Source: an uncultured Duodenibacillus sp. (lineage in GTDB: Bacteria; Pseudomonadota; Gammaproteobacteria; Burkholderiales; Burkholderiaceae_F). From it: a DNA stretch of 64,000 bases. The stretch is from NCBI GenBank assembly GCA_944390745.1, contig CALXQK010000005.1, forward strand, positions 62,001 through 126,000, in the 5' to 3' direction. The translations under genes and the position numbers were made by a program. Positions 36,155-44,841 of the stretch are shown in pieces (position 1 is the first letter of the stretch; the number at the start of each line of letters is the position of its first letter). The notes under the pieces were generated by a model that saw only the letters and a program-made list of their open reading frames with translations, did not search any database and was not told the origin of the DNA.

Positions 36155-38542
36155 ATGGACGCCTTTGCGCGCTACGCGCCCTTTATCCAGGACTACATCT
36201 ACCGCAGCGGCTGGACGGCGCTGCGTGCGGTTCAAAACGCCGCGGCAGAGGCGCTTTTTGAGACCGACGACAACGTTCTCATCAGCGCCTCGACGGCCTC
36301 GGGCAAGACCGAGGCGGCCTTCTTTCCCATTCTGACGCTTTTGAGCGAATGCCCTTCCACAAGCGTCGGGGCGCTTTACATTGCGCCGCTCAAGGCCTTG
36401 ATCAACGATCAGTTCGAGCGGATTGCGCCCCTTTGCCGCGAGGCGGGCATTGCGATCACCTGCTGGCATGGCGACGCCTCTGCGGCGAAGAAGCGCCGCC
36501 TGCTGGAAAATCCCTCGGGGATTCTTCAGATCACGCCCGAGTCGCTTGAGGCGCTGCTGCTGAGAAAGCACGCCGAGGCGAGCGCGCTTTTTGCCGACCT
36601 GCGCTTCATCGTGATCGATGAGCTGCACGCGCTTTTGCGCGGCGACCGCGGAATGCAGACCTTCTGCCTCATTGAACGGCTCTGCCGGCTTGCCGGCTGC
36701 CGGCCGCGCCGCGTCGGACTCTCGGCCACGATCGGCAGTCCCGAGGCTGCAGGGCGGCTGCTTGCCGACGGCAGCGGACGCCCCACCGTCATTCCGCGCT
36801 TTGACGGCGGCCGTGAAACGTGGCGTCTTTCGATGGAGCACTTCTTTACCGTCGGGCCGCAGGCCGATGAGATGCAGGAGGGCGATGACGGGGGCGCTGC
36901 GATCGGATCGGGGCTTGCGGCGGCGGCCGCCGCCCGCGAGCAGCGCCGCGAGCAGACGCATTCGGGGGCGCTTCAGGGGGAGGATCCGGCTCTCGTCTAC
37001 ATCTTTGAGCGCACCCGCGGGCGCAAGTGCCTCATCTTTTCAAACTCGCGCGAGGAGTGCGAGTCGGTCTGCCAGGTGCTGCGGCAGTGCTGCGAGGTCT
37101 GCCGCGAGCCCGACCGCTTTCTGATTCACCATGGAAACATTTCAAGGCCGTATCGCGAAAGCGCCGAGGCCGACATGAGAAATGAAAGCTCGTGCACGAG
37201 CGTGTGCGCCACGGCCACGCTTGAGCTCGGCATCGACATTGGGCGCCTGCAGCGGGCCTTTCAGATCGACGCGCCCTTTACGGTCTCGGGCTTTTTGCAG
37301 CGCCTCGGCCGCACGGGGCGGCGCGGGGCTCCGGCCGAAATGTGGTTCGTCATGCGCGAGGAGCCGCCCGAGCCCCGCGCGCTGCTCCCCGAGTTCATCC
37401 CCTGGCCGCTCATCCAGGGCATTGCGCTCGTGGAGCTCTACCTCGAGGAGCGCTTCGTGGAGCCCCCACGCACGGGACGGCTGCCCTACAGCCTTCTGTA
37501 CCACCAGACGATGAGCACGCTCGCCTGCTCGGGCGAGCTGTCGCCCGCCGCGCTGGCCTCGCGCGTGCTCACGCTCGGACCGTTTCGCGGCATTTCGCAG
37601 GACGACTACCGGGTGCTGCTGCGCCACCTTCTGAAGGAGCAGCACATCAGCCGCACCGAATCCGGCGGCCTGATCGTGGGGACGGCCGGCGAGCGCGTCA
37701 TCAACAACCACAAGTTCTACGGCGTCTTTCAGGAAAACATTGAGTACACCGTGCATGCGGGCTCCGAGGTGCTCGGCACCATCGTGCGCCCGCCGCCCGT
37801 CGGGGAGAAGACGGCCATTGCCGGGCGCGTCTGGCAGGTCGACGAGATCGACCGCCAGCGACGCGCCGTCTACTGCCACCTCGTCCAGGGCCGCATCATG
37901 GCCTACTTCGGCGACGTTGCGGGCGACATCCACACCCGCATCCTCGAGCGCATGTACGGCGTGCTGCACGAGCAGCGCCCCTACGCCTATCTCATGCCCC
38001 ACGCCAGGGCCCGCCTTGAGAAGGCGCGCGAGACGTTTGCGCTCTCGGGGATGCGCGATCGGCCGCTCGTGCGCCTGGGCGAAAGCATGTGGGCTCTTTT
38101 CCCGTGGCTGGGCACCTACGGCTTTCTTGCGCTTGAGCGGCTTTTGAAACGCCGCTGCGCGGCCAGGCTCGGGCTGAGCGGCATGACCGTGATGCGCCCC
38201 TATGCAATGGTTTTTGCGATGAAGGTCGATGAGCAGGCGTTTTACGACATCGTCGCCGAGGCTGCGCAGCAGGACTTTGATCCCCTGGAGCTGCTGTACC
38301 CGAGGGAGGTCCCGTATTTTGAAAAGTACGACGGATACGTTGCGCCGGAGCTGGTGCGCAAGGGCTTTGCCTGCGGCGTTCTCGATGTTGCCGGCATGCG
38401 AGGCCGCGTGCTCGGCTGGCGCGAACGGTTCAGCCCTGGATCCGGGGGAGGCGCAGACGCGCACGGGCCGCTTGCAGAGGTTGCATGTGCGCGGCAAAGG
38501 CTCTATGCTGATCGTATCGGGAGGCTAGCCTTCGATCAATGA
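36155..38542 (+). CDS. BrxHI/Lhr-like superfamily 2 helicase
   Basis: A 795-residue DNA/RNA helicase of the Lhr-like group. Motif I is ASTASGKTE (45-53), motif Ib/II region ITPESLEALL and IDELHAL (DELH in place of DEAH), motif III LSATIG, and the C-lobe has CATATLELGIDIG and motif VI QRLGRTGRRG. After the two RecA lobes comes a winged-helix and beta-barrel region like the Lhr core (FQENIEYTVHAGSEVLGTI, PPPVGEKTAIAGRVWQV). An acidic, alanine-rich insertion lies between the lobes (about 235-285). Third gene of the TerB-BrxD-helicase module. The stop codon overlaps an ATG for the next frame. Confidence 0.88.
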   Translation: MDAFARYAPFIQDYIYRSGWTALRAVQNAAAEALFETDDNVLISASTASGKTEAAFFPILTLLSECPSTSVGALYIAPLKALINDQFERIAPLCREAGIAITCWHGDASAAKKRRLLENPSGILQITPESLEALLLRKHAEASALFADLRFIVIDELHALLRGDRGMQTFCLIERLCRLAGCRPRRVGLSATIGSPEAAGRLLADGSGRPTVIPRFDGGRETWRLSMEHFFTVGPQADEMQEGDDGGAAIGSGLAAAAAAREQRREQTHSGALQGEDPALVYIFERTRGRKCLIFSNSREECESVCQVLRQCCEVCREPDRFLIHHGNISRPYRESAEADMRNESSCTSVCATATLELGIDIGRLQRAFQIDAPFTVSGFLQRLGRTGRRGAPAEMWFVMREEPPEPRALLPEFIPWPLIQGIALVELYLEERFVEPPRTGRLPYSLLYHQTMSTLACSGELSPAALASRVLTLGPFRGISQDDYRVLLRHLLKEQHISRTESGGLIVGTAGERVINNHKFYGVFQENIEYTVHAGSEVLGTIVRPPPVGEKTAIAGRVWQVDEIDRQRRAVYCHLVQGRIMAYFGDVAGDIHTRILERMYGVLHEQRPYAYLMPHARARLEKARETFALSGMRDRPLVRLGESMWALFPWLGTYGFLALERLLKRRCAARLGLSGMTVMRPYAMVFAMKVDEQAFYDIVAEAAQQDFDPLELLYPREVPYFEKYDGYVAPELVRKGFACGVLDVAGMRGRVLGWRERFSPGSGGGADAHGPLAEVACARQRLYADRIGRLAFDQ

Positions 38543-38601
38543 CCGGCCGAAGGCGGCGCCCGGCTCTCTTGAGGAGAAGCATCGCAGCGCACAACACCGT
38601 C

Positions 38602-39579
38602 ATGCCCACCGGATTTTTCACGCACGACCTGTGCGGCGTCTACGATCAGGGACGCGGCAATCCAGAGACCGCCGCGCGCGTTGAGGCCATTGAGGATCAG
38701 ATGATCGCCAGCGGCCTGTCGCGCTGCGTGGTGCCGCTGCCAAGCAGCGAGGCGACCCTGGAGGACGTTCTGCGCGCGCACGCCGCGGGCTACATCGCCT
38801 CGCTCAAGGCCGCCAGCGCCCGGCTTGCCGCGGCCGCCGGCGGTGCTGTCTCCGCGCGCCGCGCGGCGCAGGGCGCAGAGGTGATCAGCGAGGATACGCA
38901 GGTCAACGCCCTGAGCTTTGACGCGGCCATGAAGAGCGCGGGCGCGGCGATCGAGGCCGTGCGGCAGGTTTGCGCCGGCACCCTCAGAAACGCCTTTGCC
39001 TGCATCCGGCCGCCGGGACATCACGCCGGACGCGACTTCGGACATGGGTTCTGCCTCATCAACTCGGTGGCCTGTGCGGCGCTGTATGCGCTTGACGTGA
39101 TCGGCCTCAAGCGCGTGGCGATTCTTGACATCGACGTGCACCGCGCCGACGGCACCGAGGACATCGTCAAGGGCGATCCCCGCATCCGGCTCTTCAGTCT
39201 CTACCAGGAGGGGGCCTTCCCATACGGGCTGCCGCAGGCCTCGGCCGACAACATCATCAATACGCCGCTAGCCGAGGGCGCCGAGGGCGGCGAGGTGCTC
39301 GCGCGCATCAGCCGCGAGTGGCTGCCGAGGCTTCTTGACTTCAGGCCCGAGCTCATCCTCATGTCGGCGGGGTTTGACGCGCACCGCGATGAAAAGCAGG
39401 CGCTCATCAAGCTCACGGAATTCGACTATTCGTACCTCACCTGCGAGATCATGCGCGTGGCGCGCGCCGTCTGCGGCGGGCGCATCGTGAGCATTCTCGA
39501 GGGCGGCTACAACGTGCGCTCGCTGGCGCGCTCGGCCGTGGCGCACATCACGACGCTTGCGCGGGCCGCCCGCGACTGA
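38602..39579 (+). CDS. Histone deacetylase family protein (class II-like)
   Basis: Zinc amidohydrolase of the arginase/deacetylase fold; bacterial members act on acetylpolyamines, acetoin-related or unknown acyl substrates. Motifs in order: GFFTHDLCGVYDQG, the tandem catalytic histidines in RPPGHHAG, FGHGFCLINSVA, zinc ligands in ILDIDVHRADGTEDI (usually DVHHGNGT, so an Arg replaces the second His) and SAGFDAH, and the LEGGYN turn. Similarity begins at the ATG at 38602, about 325 residues. The same frame also opens at an ATG at 38539 that overlaps the helicase stop (ATGA), and a GAGGAGA lies at 38571. It may therefore belong to the preceding operon by translational coupling. Confidence 0.88.
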   Translation: MPTGFFTHDLCGVYDQGRGNPETAARVEAIEDQMIASGLSRCVVPLPSSEATLEDVLRAHAAGYIASLKAASARLAAAAGGAVSARRAAQGAEVISEDTQVNALSFDAAMKSAGAAIEAVRQVCAGTLRNAFACIRPPGHHAGRDFGHGFCLINSVACAALYALDVIGLKRVAILDIDVHRADGTEDIVKGDPRIRLFSLYQEGAFPYGLPQASADNIINTPLAEGAEGGEVLARISREWLPRLLDFRPELILMSAGFDAHRDEKQALIKLTEFDYSYLTCEIMRVARAVCGGRIVSILEGGYNVRSLARSAVAHITTLARAARD

Positions 39580-39707
39580 GGCCTTTTTTCCTGCGTTGAG
39601 AAAGTTCGGCGCGACCTCGTGCAATCCCGCCTGTGACGGCCCTGTCCAGGGATGCTACGATTTGTTATCTTATGTACAAGCCCGTTTCCTGAGCTCAAGC
39701 AGACTTC

Positions 39708-40166
39708 ATGCGCATGAGACTTCTTTTTGCCGCCGCTGCCGCCGCTGTGATGCTTGCCGGCTGCCAGACGCCGCAGCAGAGCCCCTACGAGTACCGGTTC
39801 GCCCGGACCTCGGGAGAGGAGCTTTGTCTGCAGACCGAGCCCGCAGGCGAGGTCGGCCTTGCGCTTCAGGTGCGCACGGCGCTTGAGCAGAAGGGCTTTT
39901 CGGTGCGCAACGTCACCGACTTCGGAGATGCCGACTGCCGGCGGTGCGTTCTTTTTACCGCGCACATGGACGACCCGTCGAGCCACCATATCAAGGCGGC
40001 GACGCTTGAGTACGTCCGCGGCCCGGGCGAGCGCACCCACAGCGTGAGCACGCGGGAGGTCGACGAGGTGCATGTCTTCGGCAGTCCTGCTGACGATCAG
40101 CGCATTCTGATCTGGTCGCTCGTTGACCGTCTCTTCCCTGATCCCATGCCCTGGCGCGACGAGTAG
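39708..40166 (+). CDS. Predicted lipoprotein of unknown function
   Basis: 152 residues. A signal peptide with lipobox (AAVMLAGC, lipidated Cys near residue 19) places it in the envelope. The mature part is about 130 residues with two further cysteine pairs (ELCLQ; CRRC) and a conserved-looking end (VFGSPADDQRILIWSLVDRLFP). I do not recognise the family. Two starts, ATG 39708 and 39714, give nearly the same signal peptide. It follows the deacetylase gene in the same direction after 128 bases. Confidence 0.75.
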   Translation: MRMRLLFAAAAAAVMLAGCQTPQQSPYEYRFARTSGEELCLQTEPAGEVGLALQVRTALEQKGFSVRNVTDFGDADCRRCVLFTAHMDDPSSHHIKAATLEYVRGPGERTHSVSTREVDEVHVFGSPADDQRILIWSLVDRLFPDPMPWRDE

Positions 40167-40202
40167 GCGGCGCTGTCGGCATTGACTGGCGGCAACTCTT
40201 GT

Positions 40203-40226
40203 GAAGGCGTCCGGACGGGCGCCTTC
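40203..40226. terminator. Hairpin between convergent genes
   Basis: GAAGGCG (40203-40209) pairs perfectly with CGCCTTC (40220-40226). The T run is poor on both strands, so it is only a possible terminator for the lipoprotein and gluQ genes. Confidence 0.35.
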
Positions 40227-40229
40227 GGC

Positions 40230-41168
40230 TTATTGGCGCCGGCGGCCCGGCATTGATGGGCTGCCGCACGCCCAGCGCTCGCGCCAGAGCCCGACGGCGC
40301 AGCGCCAGAAGGACGCCATGGTGTCGGCGCCGATCCTTTCAAATCCAAGGTGGACCCAGAGCGCCTCGAGCACTGCAAGGGGATTTTCGGTGCCGACGGG
40401 TGCGGCATGGCGCTGCTTGGAGAGCTTTTCACCGTGCGCATCGGTCACCAGCGGGATGTGCATGTAGCGCAAGGGGGCCGCGCCGATGGCGCGCGCAAGA
40501 AGCATCTGCCGCGGCGTGTTGTCCAGGAGATCCTGGCCGCGAACGACGTCGGTGACGCCCTGGTCGGCGTCGTCGACCACCACGGCAAGCTGATATGCCC
40601 ACAGGCCGTCGGCGCGCCGCACGACGAAGTCGCCGACGGCGGCCTCCACGTTCTGGGACTGCGGACCGCATTCGCGATCCTCAAAATGGACGGTCTCCGG
40701 GCTCGTGCGAAAGCGCCAGGCGCGAACGGGGCGCCCGTGCGTGCCCGAGCGGCAGGTGCCCGGATAGACCCCGCGGGCAAGCCCGAGCCGCGCATCCTCG
40801 GCAAGAATTTCCGCCCGCGAGCAGGCGCAGCCGTAGACGCGGTTGTCCTCCAGCAGCCGCTTGAAGATCTCCTCGTAGCGCGCGCCGCGATCGTGCTGCC
40901 AGACAACCGGCCGGTCGCTCGTCATCCCGTAGGCCGCGAGCATCTCAAGAATCAGACGGTCGGCTCCGGGCATGTCGCGCGGGGGATCGATGTCCTCGAT
41001 GCGCACCAGCCACACGCCGTCATGGGCGCGCGCATCAAGCCATGATGCCATGGCGCAGGCAAGGCTTCCGAGGTGCAGCGGCCCCGTGGGCGAGGGGGCA
41101 AAGCGCCCGACATAGGGCGTGGGGAGCCGATTGCGCTGCGGCTCATTGATTTCCCTGGCGGCGGTCAT
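40230..41168 (-). CDS. gluQ: Glutamyl-queuosine tRNA(Asp) synthetase
   Basis: Attaches glutamate to queuosine at position 34 of tRNA-Asp. It is a truncated glutamyl-tRNA synthetase lacking the anticodon-binding domain, about 312 residues. The class I signature is FAPSPTGPLHLGS, the KMSKS equivalent is EKLSKQ, and zinc-site cysteines appear in YGCACSRAEI and YPGTCRSG. I start at the ATG at 41168 (MTAAREIN). Together with queF at 12509 it shows that the organism makes and further modifies queuosine. Confidence 0.95.
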   Translation of the reverse strand: MTAAREINEPQRNRLPTPYVGRFAPSPTGPLHLGSLACAMASWLDARAHDGVWLVRIEDIDPPRDMPGADRLILEMLAAYGMTSDRPVVWQHDRGARYEEIFKRLLEDNRVYGCACSRAEILAEDARLGLARGVYPGTCRSGTHGRPVRAWRFRTSPETVHFEDRECGPQSQNVEAAVGDFVVRRADGLWAYQLAVVVDDADQGVTDVVRGQDLLDNTPRQMLLARAIGAAPLRYMHIPLVTDAHGEKLSKQRHAAPVGTENPLAVLEALWVHLGFERIGADTMASFWRCAVGLWRERWACGSPSMPGRRRQ

Positions 41169-41545
41169 GGTGGTCTTCGGTTTGAGGAGAAGTCGCTTGT
41201 CCGCAGAAGGCTGCGCGCCGCGCGGACAGGGCAATGTTAGCGCCGGCGTCCCCCGGCAGGGCTTGCCCCCGGATCGAGGCGGGCGACTCCCTGGTCATTG
41301 CATTTCCCCTGTCGAAGGGGTTTGAACCGTGCTGATGAGAATCCTTCTAAAGCCTGGCTGATTGTATTTTTCTATCAGAAACGGCCGGTTGGGGCCGCTT
41401 GACGCGCCCGGGCGGGAGAAGGGAGGAAAAAGAAGCCCGCGCCTGCGGAGTGCCGCAGCGCGGGTTCTGGGAGGAAAGCCCTCCGGCGCCGCTGCTCCCC
41501 GGCAACCATGCGGTGGGGCAGGGGGCGCCGGGGCGCGTCAGCCGA
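41169..41545. other. Intergenic region gluQ/ansB, 377 bases
   Basis: No gene seen. It holds the ansB terminator (41428-41464) and, on the gluQ side, an inverted repeat TGTCCGC/GCGGACA (about 41199-41229) that would lie in the gluQ leader. A possible gluQ -10 box TACAAT (minus strand, 41361-41366) lacks a good -35 box. Confidence 0.4.
41428..41464 (-). terminator. Terminator of ansB
   Basis: CCCGCG-CTGCGG (from 41436) pairs with CCGCAG-CGCGGG (to 41464) around a four-base loop, one base bulged. On the minus strand CTTCTTTTTCC follows. Confidence 0.75.
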
Positions 41546-42595
41546 TTAGTACTTGTCGAAGTACTCCTGCAGCTTCTTGTAGTCGTTGGTCTTGGTCAGA
41601 CCGAGCTGCAGCAGCACGCGGGCCTTCTGCGGGTTGAGCGTGCCCGAGGAGACGAAGCCGTACTTGTTGTCGTCAATCTCGGCATCCTTGGTGGTGGCGC
41701 CCGTCGGAACGCGGGAGCTGCGCACAACCGCGATGCCGTTCTTGGCGGCCTTTTCAAGGATCGGGAAGATCGACTTGTGGATGTTGCCGTTGCCCACGCC
41801 CGCGCTCACGATGCCGGCGTAGCCCGCGTCAACCAGAGCCTGGGCCTGCACGCCCTCAACGCCTGCGTGGTTGTAGACGATGCCCACCTTCGGAAGCTTG
41901 TCGAGCTTGCTCACGTCAAAGGGGGTCTTGCCGGTGTAGGAGCGCAGCGGACGGCTCTCATAGGTGACCTTGTTGTTGAAGATCACGCCGACCTTGCCGA
42001 AGTTGCCGGCAATGAAGGTGTCGGGCTGCACGGTGTTGCTCTTGATGACGTCGCGCGCGCCGACCACGATGTTGTTCATCGCGACGACCACGCCCTGCTC
42101 GGCGGTGTCCTTGTCGGCGGCCGTCAGAACCGCGTTGTAGAGGTTGCGCGGGCCGTCAGCGCCCAGACCGGTCGAGGGAAGCATGGCGCCCACGAGCACC
42201 ACGGGCTTCTTGCAGCGCAGCGTGAGGTTCAGGAAGTAGGCCGTCTCCTCCATCGTGTCCGTGCCGTGCGTGACGACAAAGCCGTCAAACTTGCTGCAGT
42301 CGGCGTTGATCGTCTTCACGAGCTTGAGCCACACGTCGTCGCTCATGTCCTGCGAGCCGATGTTGACCACCTGCTTGGGCGTGACGTTGGCGATCTTGGC
42401 CAGCTCCGGAACCGCCTGCACGAGATGGTTCACGCTCACCTTGCCCGCGCTGTAGGCCGACCCCGTGGAGGTGGCGCCGGCGCCGGCGATCGTGCCGCCC
42501 GTGGCAAGAACTTCAATGTTGGGCAGCGAGGCGGCCATGGCGGTGCCGCAGGCGGCGGTCAGGGCAGCGGCCAGAAGGGTGTGCTTGATTTTCAT
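41546..42595 (-). CDS. ansB: Periplasmic L-asparaginase, type II
   Basis: Hydrolyses asparagine to aspartate and ammonia in the periplasm. 349 residues, with a signal peptide (MKIKHTLLAAALTAACGTAMA, cleaved after AMA). Both catalytic threonine regions are conserved: LATGGTIAGAG and VVTHGTDTMEETAYFL, along with VGAMLPSTGLGADGPRN. The ATG at 42595 has AGGAG about ten bases upstream. It is a single-gene unit with its own terminator. In enterobacteria ansB feeds aspartate to fumarate respiration and is induced without oxygen; no convincing FNR box was found here. Confidence 0.96.
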   Translation of the reverse strand: MKIKHTLLAAALTAACGTAMAASLPNIEVLATGGTIAGAGATSTGSAYSAGKVSVNHLVQAVPELAKIANVTPKQVVNIGSQDMSDDVWLKLVKTINADCSKFDGFVVTHGTDTMEETAYFLNLTLRCKKPVVLVGAMLPSTGLGADGPRNLYNAVLTAADKDTAEQGVVVAMNNIVVGARDVIKSNTVQPDTFIAGNFGKVGVIFNNKVTYESRPLRSYTGKTPFDVSKLDKLPKVGIVYNHAGVEGVQAQALVDAGYAGIVSAGVGNGNIHKSIFPILEKAAKNGIAVVRSSRVPTGATTKDAEIDDNKYGFVSSGTLNPQKARVLLQLGLTKTNDYKKLQEYFDKY

Positions 42596-42932
42596 GTTGC
42601 GAGAACTCCTCTTGTGATATCTCTTTCGTGGTACGAACCCGCTTCCAGGAATGGTCGGTTCCGATACGGAGGCAGGCGGGCGTACGCAGGGAAATTCGTA
42701 CGCCCCGGCATTGGCGGAAACCTCCGTCTCCCACCAGCACCTTCGTTGCAATTTAGAGCAGTTTGGTTGGATTTGGTATAGGGATAACTCTCATCAGAAT
42801 TTTTCGCGTGAATGCGTGTAAATACTGATTGTCCGTTGATTTCAAAACGGATTTTGTGTTGGGATATTTTCAAACTCCCTCTGCCGGAGTTTCCCAGAGC
42901 CGCCATTGCGAAGAGGCCGGCGGGCGGCGCAC
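42596..42932. other. Upstream region of ansB, 337 bases
   Basis: No gene seen. 42740-42860 is AT-rich and is the likely ansB promoter area. TTGAAA and TATTTA on the minus strand are 15 bases apart, too close for a standard promoter. Confidence 0.35.
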
Positions 42933-42960
42933 TTGACATGGGGCGGCGCTCATGTACAAT
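42933..42960 (+). promoter_or_regulatory. Sigma-70 promoter of the tRNA cluster
   Basis: A perfect TTGACA (42933-42938) and TACAAT (42955-42960) are 16 bases apart; transcription would start near 42967, about 15 bases before the first tRNA. Confidence 0.85.
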
Positions 42961-42981
42961 GCGCATTCTTCGCAGAGCACT

Positions 42982-43057
42982 GCGGGAGTAGCTCAGTTGG
43001 TAGAGCGCAACCTTGCCAAGGTTGAGGTCGCGAGTTCGAGACTCGTCTCCCGCTCCA
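42982..43057 (+). tRNA. tRNA-Gly (anticodon GCC), copy 1
   Basis: 76 bases with encoded CCA. Acceptor GCGGGAG/CTCCCGC, D loop with AGCTCAGTTGG, anticodon arm CAACC-TTGCCAA-GGTTG, T loop TTCGAGA. Identical to the copies at 43185 and 43307. Confidence 0.98.
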
Positions 43058-43082
43058 AAACGCTTGAAAAGGCGTGGGGAAC

Positions 43083-43156
43083 GGCGCGATAGCAAAGTGG
43101 TTATGCACCGGATTGCAAATCCGTTCACGGCGGTTCGATTCCGCCTCGCGCCTCCA
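43083..43156 (+). tRNA. tRNA-Cys (anticodon GCA)
   Basis: 74 bases with encoded CCA. Acceptor GGCGCGA/TCGCGCC, anticodon loop TTGCAAA, T loop GTTCGATTCC. Discriminator U73, as required by cysteinyl-tRNA synthetase. Lies between two identical tRNA-Gly genes. Confidence 0.98.
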
Positions 43157-43184
43157 GGTCTTTTTGGCTGCAGTTGTGCTTGAT

Positions 43185-43260
43185 GCGGGAGTAGCTCAGT
43201 TGGTAGAGCGCAACCTTGCCAAGGTTGAGGTCGCGAGTTCGAGACTCGTCTCCCGCTCCA
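43185..43260 (+). tRNA. tRNA-Gly (anticodon GCC), copy 2
   Basis: Same 76-base sequence as the copy at 42982, including the CCA end. Confidence 0.98.
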
Positions 43261-43306
43261 AAAATTCGGCATCGTGTTCACGAATGTGCCGCATCGCCTC
43301 TCAGAT

Positions 43307-43382
43307 GCGGGAGTAGCTCAGTTGGTAGAGCGCAACCTTGCCAAGGTTGAGGTCGCGAGTTCGAGACTCGTCTCCCGCTCCA
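43307..43382 (+). tRNA. tRNA-Gly (anticodon GCC), copy 3
   Basis: Same 76-base sequence as the other two copies. No clear terminator was seen in the following 250 bases, so the tRNA transcript may run toward xseB. Confidence 0.98.
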
Positions 43383-43633
43383 CATTCCCCCGTTTCTCCT
43401 CTTCCTGAATTCTTTTCCTCCATCGACCTGATGCTGACGCCGGATTTTTCCTGCGGACGGCTGCCTGCGTGCGCACGGGCGGGCTGATCTGCCCTTGTCT
43501 GAAGGCGCTCTCCCGCAGGCGGGATCGCCGCGGCGGGCGCGCGCGTGCGTTGGTGTTTTTCCTGAATCATCTCGGTTACAATGAGTCGATTGGGCCGCCT
43601 GACGACTTTGCGTGCGGCAGGCGCCTGCGAGGG

Positions 43634-43900
43634 ATGATGAAGACAAGCCTTATGACGGAAAAAAAGCAACAGCCGACGTTCGAGGAAGCCCTGAGCGAGC
43701 TTGAAGCCATTGTTGAAAACATGGAAAAGGGCGCCCTACCGCTTGAGGAGAGCGTGCAGGCCTTTACGCGCGGCACCGAGCTGGTGGGTTTTTGCAACGC
43801 CAAGCTGCAGGCCGCCGAGCAGCAGATCAAGAAGCTTGAGGCCGACGGCTCGCTGTCGGATCTCACGGTGAGCGGCATGCAGCCCGGGGAGGCGCTGTGA
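43634..43900 (+). CDS. xseB: Exodeoxyribonuclease VII small subunit
   Basis: Small subunit that associates in several copies with XseA; degrades single-stranded DNA from either end. 88 residues with the family core PTFEEALSELEAIVENMEKG, LPLEESVQAFTRG and the coiled-coil CNAKLQAAEQQIKKLE. Starts at 43634, 43637 and 43652 are all possible; GAGGG at 43629 is close to the first two. Its stop overlaps the GTG of ispA by four bases (GTGA), so the genes are translationally coupled. xseB-ispA-dxs is a common proteobacterial order. Confidence 0.93.
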   Translation: MMKTSLMTEKKQQPTFEEALSELEAIVENMEKGALPLEESVQAFTRGTELVGFCNAKLQAAEQQIKKLEADGSLSDLTVSGMQPGEAL

Positions 43901-44841
43901 GCACGGCCTGCGACTTTCAGGCGCTGTCTGCGCTTGACTTTGAGTCCTGGGCCGCGGCGCTGCGCGCGCGCGTCGAGCAAAAGGCCGATGCCGCGCTGCC
44001 GCGTCCTTCGGGCGGCGCGCTCGACACGCTTTTTGAGGCCATGCGCTATGCGGTGATGGGCGGCGGCAAGCGCGTGCGCGCGCTTCTTGTCTACGGCGCA
44101 GGAACTCTGGCGGCGGCGCCTGCCGCTGCGCTTGACGAGGCCGCCCTTGCCGTTGAGTACGTGCACGCGTACTCGCTCGTGCACGATGACCTTCCCTGCA
44201 TGGACAACGATACGCTGCGCCGCGGCAAGCCCACGGCGCACGTCAAGTTCGGCGAGGCCGCGGCGATGCTCGCCGGCGACAGCCTGCAGCCCGAGGCCTT
44301 TGAGCGGCTTGCCATGACGGGGCTTTCCGACGCGCAGGTCAATGCGCTCACCCGGACCCTTGCCCGCGCCAGCGGCGCGCACGGCATGTGCGGCGGTCAG
44401 ATGATTGACCTTGCCAGCGTGGGCCGCAGAATCAGCATCGACACGCTGCGGCAGATGCATCGCCTCAAGACCGGCGCGCTCATCAGCGCTGCGGTCCGCA
44501 TGGGGGCGCTTTGCGGCGACCCCGCGCGGTTTGCCGTGCTCGAGGACGATCTGTCAAGCTACAGCGCAGCCCTGGGGCTGGGCTTTCAGGTGGTCGACGA
44601 CATTCTCGACGTCACCGCCTCCACGGCCGAGCTCGGCAAGACCGCGGGCAAGGATGAGGCAAGCGACAAGCCCACGTATGTTTCGCTTCTGGGGCTTGAC
44701 GAGGCGCGCGCACTCGCCGGCCGCTGCGGCGACGAGGCGCTTGCCGCCGTTGCGCGCATGCGCGCGCGTCCCGAGGCCGCCCGTGAGGGACTGCAGAGGC
44801 TCGAGGAGCTTTCGCGCTACATCATCCGGAGGACCTGCTGA
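43897..44841 (+). CDS. ispA: Farnesyl diphosphate synthase
   Basis: Condenses dimethylallyl and isopentenyl diphosphate to geranyl and farnesyl diphosphate for quinones and undecaprenyl phosphate. 314 residues starting with GTG. Both aspartate-rich motifs that bind magnesium are present: DDLPCMDND with RRGKPT after it, and DDILDVT. GGGKRVRALL and the CGGQMIDL segment are typical. It overlaps xseB at its start and dxs at its end (TGATG), making a tight three-gene operon. Confidence 0.96.
   Translation: MSTACDFQALSALDFESWAAALRARVEQKADAALPRPSGGALDTLFEAMRYAVMGGGKRVRALLVYGAGTLAAAPAAALDEAALAVEYVHAYSLVHDDLPCMDNDTLRRGKPTAHVKFGEAAAMLAGDSLQPEAFERLAMTGLSDAQVNALTRTLARASGAHGMCGGQMIDLASVGRRISIDTLRQMHRLKTGALISAAVRMGALCGDPARFAVLEDDLSSYSAALGLGFQVVDDILDVTASTAELGKTAGKDEASDKPTYVSLLGLDEARALAGRCGDEALAAVARMRARPEAAREGLQRLEELSRYIIRRTC

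Noticed and set aside
32732..38542. Complete BREX system
   Set aside because: No PglX/BrxX methylase, PglZ or BrxC/PglY gene lies in the neighbourhood.
42820..42850. FNR-like TTGAT site upstream of ansB
   Set aside because: Only one half-site matches; the second half is AAACG instead of ATCAA.
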